Assembly: GCA_023667695.1 (NCBI GenBank)
Contig: JAMOZY010000012.1
Span: 5,061 to 37,887, forward strand
Origin: Clostridium sp.
GTDB taxonomy: Bacteria; Bacillota; Clostridia; Lachnospirales; Lachnospiraceae
Reading direction: 5' to 3'
Length of the DNA: 32,827 nucleotides
Shown: positions 1 through 7,931 of the stretch, one piece after another
How the letters are laid out: each line of letters starts with the position of its first letter
Position numbering within the stretch: the stretch's first letter is position 1
Made by a program: the position numbers and the translations under genes
The notes under the pieces: generated by a model
Seen by the model: the letters and a program-made list of their open reading frames with translations, nothing else
Told to the model about the DNA's origin: nothing
The model's database searches: none

Positions 1-64
1 TCCCTTATTTTCAGCATCCTATAGCCCGACAGCTTATGAATGGCATGGAGGAACCTGACAGCCA
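1..64. repeat. Direct repeat copy 1 (64 bp, left edge)
   Basis: This stretch matches 177-240 over 64 bases with two differences, both near its right end (CTGACAGCCA against CCGATAGCCA). The two copies are 176 bp apart. Copy 1 begins at the first base of the window, so the repeat may continue to the left. The 1-336 stretch holds no gene I can support: it contains the two copies, the unique spacer between them, and then the promoter and ribosome site of the next gene. Confidence 0.9.
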
Positions 65-176
65 TGCAGAAATCCATACAGAAACAGGCTCTGGGAGCTT
101 GCTCACAAGAGACCGTTTATCAAAGCATTTCTATAGGGCGGACGCCCGTCATGAAATAAGCTGGCGGTTGGTTTCT

Positions 177-240
177 TCCCTTATTTTCAGCATCCTATAG
201 CCCGACAGCTTATGAATGGCATGGAGGAACCCGATAGCCA
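177..240. repeat. Direct repeat copy 2 (64 bp)
   Basis: This is the second copy of the left-edge repeat. The spacer between the copies (65-176) includes a small GGGC/GCCC hairpin near 135-146 and the short words CTATAGG and ATAAGCTG. These are reverse complements of words inside the repeat, so the whole may be one larger structured element. The copy ends about 30 bp before the promoter of the PHP phosphatase gene. Confidence 0.9.
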
Positions 241-272
241 GAAAAAGCCTATTGGGTGGATAAAGAAAAGCA

Positions 273-303
273 TGTACATTTTTCCGCCGTTTTATGCTAT
301 ACT
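273..303 (+). promoter_or_regulatory. Extended -10 promoter for the PHP phosphatase gene
   Basis: The -10 hexamer TATACT at 298-303 is preceded by TG at 295-296, giving an extended -10 (TGnTATACT). The best -35 is TGTACA at 273-278, with a 19-base spacer. The start codon lies 33 bases downstream. Confidence 0.6.
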
Positions 304-336
304 AGTTTCAAAATTTTAGAAAGGCGGATTTTTCCT

Positions 337-1152
337 ATGATTGCAGCAGATTGCCATGTACATTCCCGGTTTTCCAGCGATTCCCAGACTCCTCTTCCAG
401 AGCTTGCTGAACGGGCAATTCAAAAAGGGATGAAGTACTTTTACCTGACAGACCATCATGATATTGATTTCCCGATTGAAGCTGCCGGAGGACTGGATTT
501 TCAGTTGGATACTCCGGAATATCTGAATGCACTTGCTGCTTTCAAGCAGGAATACGAAGGACAGCTTACGGTCCGGACCGGTGTAGAGTTGGGACTCATG
601 AGCCATATTACCGATAAACTGTCTGCCTACACCAAAGCATATCCCTTTGACTTTATCATCGGCTCCTCCCATCTGGTTCGCGGAATGGACCCTTATTATC
701 CGGAATACTATGAAGGACGAAGCCAGAAAGCCGCCTACCGGGAGTACTTTGAATCCATTTATGACAATATTAAAGCCTTTTCTGATTTTGATGTTTATGG
801 ACATCTGGATTATGTGGTTCGCTATGGACCTACCAAGAATGCGGATTGGGACATAAAGGATTATGAGGATATTTTTGAAATGATTCTCTCTGCGTTAATC
901 GCAGCAGGCAAGGGCATTGAAATCAATACCGCCGGCTTATATAAGGGCTTGGGATATCCCCATCCTCACAAGGATATCCTGACTATGTACCGGAAGCTGG
1001 GCGGTGAGATTATTACCATTGGAAGTGACGCCCATACTGCAGATAAGCTTGGCTATGGATTTGAACAGGCAGAGCAGCTTCTGCTGTCCTGTGGGTTTCG
1101 TTATTATGCCCTGTTCCGGAACAGAACGCCGGACTTTCTTCCCTTAGGATAA
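337..1152 (+). CDS. hisJ: PHP-domain histidinol-phosphatase, HisJ/HisK family
   Basis: This 271-residue protein would remove phosphate from histidinol phosphate to give histidinol, the step before HisD. PHP metal-site motifs appear in order: DCHVHS at residues 5-10, a TDHHD cluster near 45, TGVELG, GSSH, YGHLDYV, EINTAG and GSDAH near the C-terminus. The length suits the family. The reading frame is open back to 256, but ATG 337 is chosen because AAAGGCGG stands nine bases before it and DCHVHS normally lies at the very N-terminus. The gene stands alone, converging on the cysteine desulfurase and far from the his genes at the other end of the window. Other PHP phosphoesterases remain possible, but the overall pattern fits the histidinol phosphatase subgroup. 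Confidence 0.88.
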   Translation: MIAADCHVHSRFSSDSQTPLPELAERAIQKGMKYFYLTDHHDIDFPIEAAGGLDFQLDTPEYLNALAAFKQEYEGQLTVRTGVELGLMSHITDKLSAYTKAYPFDFIIGSSHLVRGMDPYYPEYYEGRSQKAAYREYFESIYDNIKAFSDFDVYGHLDYVVRYGPTKNADWDIKDYEDIFEMILSALIAAGKGIEINTAGLYKGLGYPHPHKDILTMYRKLGGEIITIGSDAHTADKLGYGFEQAEQLLLSCGFRYYALFRNRTPDFLPLG

Positions 1153-1164
1153 TTCCTTTGCCAG

Positions 1165-1216
1165 CCGTGTGTTCCCAGAATCAGCAGTCAACTCTGATTC
1201 TGATGGGTACACACGG
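1165..1216. terminator. Long hairpin between convergent genes
   Basis: CCGTGTGT at 1165-1172 pairs with ACACACGG at 1209-1216, and inner segments (CCCA/TGGG, AGAATCAG/CTGATTCT) extend the stem with a small bulge. It lies between the convergent phosphatase and desulfurase genes. Neither side has a strong T-run, so it may be a weak bidirectional terminator or serve only to protect 3' ends. Confidence 0.5.
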
Positions 1217-1270
1217 TCTGACGGTTTGTTCTCCCTTCTTCCATTTCTTTGTCTCGTGTATCTCTTTCCC

Positions 1271-2479
1271 TTATTTCATTTCGCTGCTCCCGGTTGGAGA
1301 AAATAGCTGCTCCTTCTTTTGAAAATCCTCATATTCCGGTGATTCCCGGCGTAGTTCTTCAATTTTACTTTTCAAAACACTGACGACCCGGTTCATTTCT
1401 TCCATGGTATTCTCTTCTCCTAATGTCAAGCGAAGTGTTCCGTTTTTATAATCCTCCGGTACCCGGATTGCTTCAATCACATGAGACGGTGCTGCAGAGC
1501 CGGCATTGCAGGCAGAACCGCCGGAGGCACAGATTTGTTCCATATCCAGCAGAACCAGCAGGGATTCGCTGTTCACAAACCGGAAGGAAACATTTATATT
1601 ATTGGGCAGGCGGAACCAGCGGTGTCCATTGATTCTGGCATATGGAATTTCCTCCATGAGCCGCCGCATCAGATAATCCCGCAGCAGGGTTTCCTTTTTT
1701 CTGCGTTCCTCCATGGTCTGAACGGCGATTTCCAATGCCTTCCCCATACCAATGATTCCCGGTACATTCTCTGTTCCAGCCCGAAATCCCCGCTCCTGTC
1801 CTCCACCCTTAAACAGACTTTCCAGCGGCAGGCCTTTCCGGACATATAGAAAGCCTACGCCCTTAGGACCTCTGAACTTATGGGCGCTGGCACTGAGCAA
1901 ATCAATCCGGCTCTGCCTTACATCAATAGGAATCTGCCCACAGGCCTGAACCGCATCCGTATGAAACAGGATGCCTCTGGCACTTGTAATTTCTCCAATC
2001 TCAGTAACCGGCTGGATGGTTCCGATTTCGTTATTGGCATACATAATGGATACCAGAACTGTATTTCTTTGAATGGCTCGTTTTAAATCACAAATATGAA
2101 TCCTTCCCCTCCCGTCCACCGGCAGATAAGTAACAGAACAACCGGAGCGTTCCAGCTTCCGGCAGGTGTGTCCAATAGCATGATGCTCGATGGTGGAGGT
2201 AATCATATGTCCTCTTCGCCCCATCCGTTGTACTGCGGTAGCCAATGCCCAGTTATCTGCCTCCGTACCGCCGGAGGTAAAATAGATTTCTTCCGGCATT
2301 GCCCCAATAAAGGCAGCAATCTGCTCCCGCACCCCCTCGACGTTTTTCCGTACCTCCTGACTTGGCTGATATACGCTGGATGGGTTATAATATGCCGTGG
2401 TATAATATGGGACCATTGCTTCCACCACCTGAGGCAGTACTGCTGTAGTGGCCGCATGGTCCAGATAGATTTCTGCCAT
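1271..2479 (-). CDS. Cysteine desulfurase, NifS/IscS family
   Basis: This 402-residue PLP enzyme would take sulfur from cysteine as a persulfide for Fe-S clusters or tRNA thiolation. The N-terminal DHAATT, the SGGTEADN stretch near residue 70, the HTDAVQ motif near 183, the Schiff-base lysine in SASAHK (about K201) and the catalytic-loop cysteine in SGGSACNAGS (about C324) are all present, so it should be active. AGGAG precedes ATG 2479 by 11 bases. The C-terminus carries a short extra tail (about 15 residues). No scaffold (iscU), thiI or mnmA gene is adjacent, so the sulfur acceptor cannot be told from context. It is divergent from the flippase gene. Confidence 0.92.
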   Translation of the reverse strand: MAEIYLDHAATTAVLPQVVEAMVPYYTTAYYNPSSVYQPSQEVRKNVEGVREQIAAFIGAMPEEIYFTSGGTEADNWALATAVQRMGRRGHMITSTIEHHAIGHTCRKLERSGCSVTYLPVDGRGRIHICDLKRAIQRNTVLVSIMYANNEIGTIQPVTEIGEITSARGILFHTDAVQACGQIPIDVRQSRIDLLSASAHKFRGPKGVGFLYVRKGLPLESLFKGGGQERGFRAGTENVPGIIGMGKALEIAVQTMEERRKKETLLRDYLMRRLMEEIPYARINGHRWFRLPNNINVSFRFVNSESLLVLLDMEQICASGGSACNAGSAAPSHVIEAIRVPEDYKNGTLRLTLGEENTMEEMNRVVSVLKSKIEELRRESPEYEDFQKKEQLFSPTGSSEMK

Positions 2480-2507
2480 GCTTCTATCAACTCCTAACCT
2501 TCTATTC

Positions 2508-2538
2508 TTGTCATGATTTTATGAAACCCCCATATAAT
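2508..2538 (+). promoter_or_regulatory. Promoter for the SpoVB-like gene
   Basis: TTGTCA at 2508-2513 and a perfect TATAAT at 2533-2538 are separated by 19 bases, slightly longer than ideal. The start codon is 29 bases further on. Confidence 0.55.
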
Positions 2539-2566
2539 GAAAATAAGAACCATCTGAGGCCGTTCT

Positions 2567-3916
2567 ATGACTATTTCTACTAAGAATTCCATCATTAAAG
2601 GAACCTTTATTCTTACCATTGCAGGAATCCTATCCCGCTTTTTGGGGTTTTATAATAGAATATTCCTGACGAATCTATTCGGTGCCAGAGAGCTGGGAAT
2701 CTATCAAATGATATTTCCGGTTTACATGGTAATCTTCAGCTTCTGCTGTCAGGGAATTCAGACCGCATTGACCCGGCAGGTTGCCAGACCGGACTTTAAT
2801 TCTACGGAATCCCGTATTTGTTTATTGCGCAGCGCTTTGAAGCTGTCTGTTTTTCTGTCCCTGGTCTGCAGCCTGCTTGTTTTTTTCTGTTCCGACTGGA
2901 TTAGTTATCAGATTCTCCATTCCCGGGAATGTACGGAATGCCTTCGCATCCTGTCTCTCGCTTTTCCCTTCGTATCCATCAAGGGATGCCTGACGGGATA
3001 CTATATCGGCATCCAGAAATCCGGTGTTACAGCCTGGGGACAATTGATTGAACAGGCGGCCAAGATTGGCGGTGTTTATCTGCTGGCATCCTGGCTGCTT
3101 CCCGGCGACCCCAAGGCTTATTTTGCCGTATATGGTATTGTCATTGGAGAGGCCGTTTCCTGTCTTTGGACAATTCTCTGCTATCTCCATTCCAAAAAAA
3201 CTTTTCCCACTGATTCCGTCTGCTGTCATCCGAAGGCTCTTTATCGAAAGGAGCTAATCCGAGATGCCCTTCCCCTGACTACCAACCGCCTTTCCTTAAC
3301 CGCTTTGCAAAGCCTGGAGGCTATATTAATTCCTCATATGCTGAATCTGTACCTTCAGAACGGAGATGTTTCTCTGATTCTTTATGGCACCTTAACCGGT
3401 ATGGTACTGCCCTGCATTATGTTCCCAACTACACTGACCTCCTCTCTTGCCACAATGCTGCTGCCAGCCATTTCCTCTGAATACAAAAGCGACCATCTCC
3501 GAACCATCCGCAGCATTATAAGAAAGAGCATTTGGTTTTGTGTTCTGATTGGTGCCGTAAGTGCTATATTTCTGCTGGTATTTGGCAGATGGACCGGGAA
3601 CTTTCTTTTTGGCAGCGAGGCAGCCGGAGAGCTTTTGTTTCAATTTGCCCTGCTTTGCCCATTTATCTATCTCTCCTCCTGTCTGGCAAGTATCATCAAC
3701 GGAATCGGGAAAGCCGGAATGAATCTTCTCTACTCCATTCTGGGAATCGGTATCCGAATCGGATTTATTTTGTGGCTGGTTCCAACGATTGGTCTGACTG
3801 GCTATATGTGGGGAATGATGCTGAGCTATCTGCTGCAGACCGGACTTCTGACTTATACGATTTACCAAAATATCTATAAGGAACAGAAATCATCGGTTCC
3901 AGTCTATATCGACTAA
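2567..3916 (+). CDS. SpoVB-like MOP-superfamily lipid/polysaccharide flippase
   Basis: This 449-residue polytopic membrane protein has about 12 hydrophobic segments spread along its length. The N-terminus (IIKGTFILTIAGILSR, then FLGFYNRIF and GARELGIYQM) is characteristic of the stage V sporulation protein B / polysaccharide flippase group, which move lipid-linked precursors across the membrane for cortex, wall or polysaccharide synthesis. It is shorter than Bacillus SpoVB (about 518 residues from memory). TGAGG lies seven bases before ATG 2567. The gene is a single unit with its own promoter, followed by a strong palindrome. Family assignment is firm. Whether it acts in spore cortex or in another wall pathway is not shown here, so no symbol is given. 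Confidence 0.82.
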   Translation: MTISTKNSIIKGTFILTIAGILSRFLGFYNRIFLTNLFGARELGIYQMIFPVYMVIFSFCCQGIQTALTRQVARPDFNSTESRICLLRSALKLSVFLSLVCSLLVFFCSDWISYQILHSRECTECLRILSLAFPFVSIKGCLTGYYIGIQKSGVTAWGQLIEQAAKIGGVYLLASWLLPGDPKAYFAVYGIVIGEAVSCLWTILCYLHSKKTFPTDSVCCHPKALYRKELIRDALPLTTNRLSLTALQSLEAILIPHMLNLYLQNGDVSLILYGTLTGMVLPCIMFPTTLTSSLATMLLPAISSEYKSDHLRTIRSIIRKSIWFCVLIGAVSAIFLLVFGRWTGNFLFGSEAAGELLFQFALLCPFIYLSSCLASIINGIGKAGMNLLYSILGIGIRIGFILWLVPTIGLTGYMWGMMLSYLLQTGLLTYTIYQNIYKEQKSSVPVYID

Positions 3917-3923
3917 GATACAG

Positions 3924-3965
3924 ACCGGGACGGTACACAAAGCCTTCTAAGTGTACCGTCCCGGT
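3924..3965. terminator. 15-bp perfect hairpin between convergent genes
   Basis: ACCGGGACGGTACAC at 3924-3938 pairs perfectly with 3951-3965 around a 12-base loop. It sits eight bases after the flippase stop and downstream of the convergent GldG-like gene. Neither strand has a clear T-run after the stem, so it may work in both directions or act as a 3' barrier. Confidence 0.6.
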
Positions 3966-4000
3966 TGCAATTCAATAATTTGGGTTCCTATGGTTTCCCT

Positions 4001-4036
4001 GTTTCTTCTGTTTCTTCTGTTTCTTCTGTTTCTTTT
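4001..4036. repeat. Four tandem 9-bp repeats after the GldG-like stop
   Basis: GTTTCTTCT occurs at 4001-4009, 4010-4018 and 4019-4027, with a fourth copy at 4028-4036 differing by one base. An eight-T run follows at 4038-4045. Read on the minus strand the unit is AGAAGAAAC, which resembles the codons of the acidic tail of the neighbouring gene but lies beyond its stop codon. Confidence 0.85.
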
Positions 4037-4048
4037 GTTTTTTTTATC

Positions 4049-6001
4049 CTACGATTCCTCTGTTTCCTTCGGTTCCTCCGCTCTCTCCAGTTCCTCTGTT
4101 TCCTCTGGCTCTTCCGCTTCTTCCGGTTTCTCTGCTTCTTCTGGCTCTTCCGTTTCTTCCGGTTTCTCTGTTTCCTCCGGCTTTTGCCGTTTCATCCCCT
4201 GGGAACGCTTTCTCCGAACCATTACCACCACAATTCCCAGAACCAGAATCAAGACAGGTATACCCACAATGGAAATGCCGCCAATCAGATATACCGTCTG
4301 GCTGGAATACAGATTGCTGTCATATGCAATCTCTTTTCCGCGAATGGCAATCCGGTCCGTCGTTCCGAGCAGATAATTCAGGCCATTCAGGAAGAAATTA
4401 CTGTTATTTCCGGAAACCACTTCGTCCACATTATCTGCCAGCACATTGGAAGAACTCAAAACCAACAGGGTTCCGGCTCCCTCCCGTTCCGATAAGGCTG
4501 CAAGATAAAAAGGTCCCAGGATATCATCATCCTCTCTGGAAATGTATTCGGAATACAGATTCACCTTGGAATATGCATAGGAAGAGGTAGACAACAGGCC
4601 GGTCACTTCATAACCGGAACCGCTTTTTTCTACCAGTCCTCTGGCTATGGGAATCATGAATGCCAGTCCGGCCTTATAATAATCATGGGTAATCTCCGTA
4701 TCCTCAACCAGTGGAATAATATAAGTCGGGGTTGCGGATTCCGTTCCGCCTCCATAAATCATATTCAGATTCTGTTCCATGACAATACCGCTTACCACTT
4801 CAATGCCATAATCAGCCATAAGGGCATCCAGATTGTCCAGAGAAGCAGTTGCCTCCAAAATGTAATATACACTACCTCCCCCATCCAGGTAATCCCGAAT
4901 TTTGTCACAATCCTCACTGGAAAAATCCGTCGTAGGCGCATTGATGATTAAAATATCCGCATCCTCCGGAACTTCGGATACCGGAAGGAGAGACAGGTCC
5001 GTCAGACTAAAGTTATCCCGCATCATTCCGGTCTGTATGGAATTGGAAAAGGACAACTCATTGTGACCCGTGGTCTGATAAATCATCCGGACCTCACCAT
5101 CATTTACGGAATTAATTGCCGCCGTCAGCAGCGGTTCAAACTCTACGATAGTACCATAGGTCGTTCCATCCTCACTAAGACCCATACTGGAAAATTCTTC
5201 GGAATCCAGATAAACATGATTCTCTCCGCATACTACGATGAGACTGTCCGGATTTACCGTTGCCGTGGTATCCACATATTCATATGGGAAGTTTGGATAC
5301 AAAGTCAAATCCCGGTACACCACCTGGATATGACTGCTGTTTTTCAGATACTGCTGTAAAATCTGCTTAAAACCAATCGGAAAGCCTTCTTCGGAATCCA
5401 GAATATAAATGGTAATATCCTGCTCCAGGCCCCGGACAATGCTTTTGCTCTGTTCGGATATGGTATAAATCTTTTCCTGAGATAAATCCCAGGAAACATT
5501 CCATTTGCCGATAAAAATATTTAATAGAACGGCAGCGGCTGTCACTGCCACCACCATAACTGCAGACCAGACACCCAGCCGGAGCCGTGGATTTTTCTGG
5601 TTATTGTCTCCTTCCGCTGTTCCTTTCTTCTTTTTCTTTGTTGCAGCTTCTGCCGATTCCGTTTTTTCTTCCAGTTCCGACTTCCCTGTCCGGTTCCGTT
5701 TCTCTTCCGGTTCCTGTTCTTCTGTCAATTCCGGTTCTTCCCGATTCTGCTCCTTTTCCAGTTCCGGCTCCTCTTCCGGTTCCAGTTCTTCTATCCGTTC
5801 CGGTTCTTCCCGACTCTGCTCTTCTTCCACTTCCTCTATCTGTTCCGGTTTTTCTTCTGGTTTCGGCTCCTCTGTCAATTCCGGTTTCTCTTCCGCTTCC
5901 AACTCCTCTGTCCGTTCCGCCTCTACCGTCATAAGCTTCTGCTTCTGAAGCTCTGTCTTTTTCTGCTTCTTTTTTTTCTTGGAATTCTTATCCTTTTTCA
6001 T
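4049..6001 (-). CDS. GldG-like ABC transporter auxiliary protein with charged repeat ends
   Basis: This 650-residue protein has a Lys-rich start (residues 2-15), a Glu/Pro/Lys repeat region (about 30-125), a membrane segment (about 143-165), a large extracytoplasmic domain, a second membrane segment near 570-593, and a 48-residue tail built on PEETEE/PEEAEK units. The segment after the first membrane helix (WDLSQEKIYTISEQSKSIV) and the IYILDSEE region are typical of the GldG/ABC_transp_aux family. ATG 6001 is chosen because AAGGAGGTGG stands eight bases upstream. A longer frame to 6064 would overlap the permease gene. It is the third gene of an ATPase-permease-auxiliary unit and probably forms the outward-facing partner. 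The substrate is unknown. Confidence 0.82.
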   Translation of the reverse strand: MKKDKNSKKKKKQKKTELQKQKLMTVEAERTEELEAEEKPELTEEPKPEEKPEQIEEVEEEQSREEPERIEELEPEEEPELEKEQNREEPELTEEQEPEEKRNRTGKSELEEKTESAEAATKKKKKGTAEGDNNQKNPRLRLGVWSAVMVVAVTAAAVLLNIFIGKWNVSWDLSQEKIYTISEQSKSIVRGLEQDITIYILDSEEGFPIGFKQILQQYLKNSSHIQVVYRDLTLYPNFPYEYVDTTATVNPDSLIVVCGENHVYLDSEEFSSMGLSEDGTTYGTIVEFEPLLTAAINSVNDGEVRMIYQTTGHNELSFSNSIQTGMMRDNFSLTDLSLLPVSEVPEDADILIINAPTTDFSSEDCDKIRDYLDGGGSVYYILEATASLDNLDALMADYGIEVVSGIVMEQNLNMIYGGGTESATPTYIIPLVEDTEITHDYYKAGLAFMIPIARGLVEKSGSGYEVTGLLSTSSYAYSKVNLYSEYISREDDDILGPFYLAALSEREGAGTLLVLSSSNVLADNVDEVVSGNNSNFFLNGLNYLLGTTDRIAIRGKEIAYDSNLYSSQTVYLIGGISIVGIPVLILVLGIVVVMVRRKRSQGMKRQKPEETEKPEETEEPEEAEKPEEAEEPEETEELERAEEPKETEES

Positions 6002-6015
6002 ATTCCGCCACCTCC

Positions 6016-6891
6016 TTACCGCCATCTGCGCTTTGCTAGTACCTGCGTAGTCAGAAACAGACACAAGGCAGACACCGTCAACAGGTACACAATAGAAGAA
6101 AGATTCAGCATTCCATTTAAGAATTCCTCATACCGCTTTTCAATCGAAAGCCAGTTCAGACAATTGGTCAGTCCATAAAGAAACCAATCCTTCTGCCAGA
6201 AATACAAGCCTGCTGTCACTCCGGCTCCCAGAAGCAGGGTGATGCCGGAAATCCAGAGTTTTTTTGTATCAAAGTAAAACAACAAAGCAAGCCCAAGCAC
6301 GAGGATGCCAAAAAATACCAGCGTTGGCACCGTTCCATTGGGAAGCAGGGAAACCAGACTGCTAAAAAACAAAATCAACAGACTGGCAACTGCCGTAATA
6401 ATGGCGGAAATGACCGGCTCCTCCGTCAGACTGGAAATCAGGGTTCCGATTGCCATGATACAGGCAGAAAACAATATAAGCCCCACATAGCCGCTGATTA
6501 TATTTGCCATAGGCAACGTACCGTTTACGGCAATGATAACCGGAAAAACCGTAATCAGGACAACTCCGGTCAAAAATACCGTAATACAGGCCAGATATTT
6601 CCCCAATACGATTTCCCATAAGGAAACCGGCGCCGTCAGCAGCAGCTGGTCCGTTTTATGCTTCTTTTCCTCTGCAAACAGCCGCATAGTCAAAAGCGGG
6701 ATGGCAATTGCATAAATAAACAGCATATAGTAGCTGTTACTCAGCACATAGCTGGCAAAATCATTATAGCCATACGCAATATTTACAACGGAAAAAAAGA
6801 CACCGGTAAGACATACGAATAAGGCAAGATAAATATATGCCTGCATGGAGGAAAAATAAGATTTTAATTCCCGTTTATAAATCGCTATCAT
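6016..6891 (-). CDS. ABC-2 type transporter permease, GldF/NosY-like
   Basis: This 291-residue membrane protein begins MIAIYKRELKSYFSS, followed by an amphipathic stretch and about six hydrophobic helices. The MRLFAEEKKHKTDQLLLTAP segment after the second helix is a recognisable conserved region of GldF-type ABC-2 permeases. Its ATG overlaps the end of the ATPase gene by four bases (ATGA), and its stop lies 14 bases before the auxiliary gene, so the three are one translationally coupled unit. It would form the membrane channel of the exporter or membrane-remodelling complex. The cargo cannot be read from sequence. Confidence 0.88.
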   Translation of the reverse strand: MIAIYKRELKSYFSSMQAYIYLALFVCLTGVFFSVVNIAYGYNDFASYVLSNSYYMLFIYAIAIPLLTMRLFAEEKKHKTDQLLLTAPVSLWEIVLGKYLACITVFLTGVVLITVFPVIIAVNGTLPMANIISGYVGLILFSACIMAIGTLISSLTEEPVISAIITAVASLLILFFSSLVSLLPNGTVPTLVFFGILVLGLALLFYFDTKKLWISGITLLLGAGVTAGLYFWQKDWFLYGLTNCLNWLSIEKRYEEFLNGMLNLSSIVYLLTVSALCLFLTTQVLAKRRWR

Positions 6892-7832
6892 TTTTGCTCC
6901 TCCTTACCTGTCAGCTTCATAAATACCTCTTCTAAGGATAACTGCTCCACATTGACACTATAGACAATCATCTGGTTTTGTGCGAACAACAGGAATAAAT
7001 CATCCCGTATATCCCGCTCCTTCGCAGAAACCACCTGGAATTCATACACGCCCTTCTCGACTTCCGCCACCAGCGAAAACCGTTTCAAAAGCTCTGTTTC
7101 CCGCAAAATCCTCTGAATTTCCTTTTTCTCTCCCTTTACTACCAGACGAAGCTGCTTTTGATTGGAATTTTCCTCAGACAACTGTCTGGTTTCATCCTCG
7201 GCAACCACCTGTCCCTGATCCAGGATAATGATATGGTCGCAAACCGATTCAATTTCCGACAAAATATGGGAGCTTAAAATAACCGTATGCTCCTTTCCCA
7301 AGGAACGAATCATCTGACGCATCTCAATAATCTGGGCCGGGTCCAGTCCCACCATCGGCTCGTCCAGAATCAGCAGAGCCGAATTTCCAAGCAGTGCCTG
7401 CGCCAGTCCGACCCGTTGCTTATACCCCTTGGATAAATGCTTTATCAACACATTTTCATGCTCCGACAGATTGGTTTTCTCCATAATATCCGCCACCTCC
7501 TGCCGGACCCCTTTCTTTTTCATCCCCTTTAGTTCACTGACAAACTGCAGATATTCCCGGACGGTCATATTCTCATACAGGGGGGGCTGCTCCGGCAAAT
7601 ACCCTAAGCATTTCTTCGCCCTTTTCGGCTGTTCCAAAATATCAATTCCCTGAATGGTGACAGTTCCGGATGTAGCAGACAAATAACCGGTCATAATGTT
7701 CATCGTCGTTGATTTTCCGGCTCCATTTTCCCCCAAAAGCCCTACAATCTGTCCTTCCTCTACATGAAAGCTGATTCCCTTCAGGGCCTCATGGCTGCCA
7801 TAATGCTTGACCAAATTCTCTACAAGCAGCAT
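6888..7832 (-). CDS. ABC transporter ATP-binding protein, GldA-like
   Basis: This 314-residue protein has a complete ABC ATPase domain: Walker A GENGAGKST near residues 35-43, a Q-loop region GYLPEQPPLYENMTV near 93, signature LSKGYKQR near 139, and Walker B LLILDEP followed by a D-loop and a switch histidine in LSSHIL. A C-terminal extension of about 90 residues (220-314) is common in ABC-2 exporters. AGGAGG precedes ATG 7832. It powers the permease and auxiliary proteins encoded after it. It is the first gene of the unit, 99 bases after the M16 peptidase stop on the same strand. Confidence 0.93.
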   Translation of the reverse strand: MLLVENLVKHYGSHEALKGISFHVEEGQIVGLLGENGAGKSTTMNIMTGYLSATSGTVTIQGIDILEQPKRAKKCLGYLPEQPPLYENMTVREYLQFVSELKGMKKKGVRQEVADIMEKTNLSEHENVLIKHLSKGYKQRVGLAQALLGNSALLILDEPMVGLDPAQIIEMRQMIRSLGKEHTVILSSHILSEIESVCDHIIILDQGQVVAEDETRQLSEENSNQKQLRLVVKGEKKEIQRILRETELLKRFSLVAEVEKGVYEFQVVSAKERDIRDDLFLLFAQNQMIVYSVNVEQLSLEEVFMKLTGKEEQK

Positions 7833-7891
7833 ACTGATTCCTCCTAAATCTATTTTCCTTATGGTTCTGAACCGTCTGACATAGCCAGACC

Positions 7892-7921
7892 TTTATCAGA
7901 ATAAACCAAAAATAAGTCCAA
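7892..7921 (-). promoter_or_regulatory. Possible promoter for the ABC transporter unit
   Basis: On the minus strand TTGGAC (7921-7916) is followed after 18 bases by GATAAA (7897-7892). The match is weak, but this is the only candidate I see in the 99-base gap before the ATPase gene. The unit may instead depend on read-through from xerD and the peptidase gene. Confidence 0.28.
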
Positions 7922-7931
7922 ACTGTGTTTT

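Noticed and set aside
3-202. Plus-strand open frame across the left repeat
   Set aside because: It has no ribosome site, no known family and is interrupted where the second copy changes frame.
3951-4376. Plus-strand Ser/Phe-rich open frames (also 5505-5948)
   Set aside because: They are the complement of the Glu-rich repeats of the GldG-like gene. They have odd composition and no ribosome site.
6002-6064. Longer start of the GldG-like gene at 6064
   Set aside because: It would overlap the permease gene and lacks a ribosome site, while ATG 6001 has AAGGAGGTGG at the right distance.
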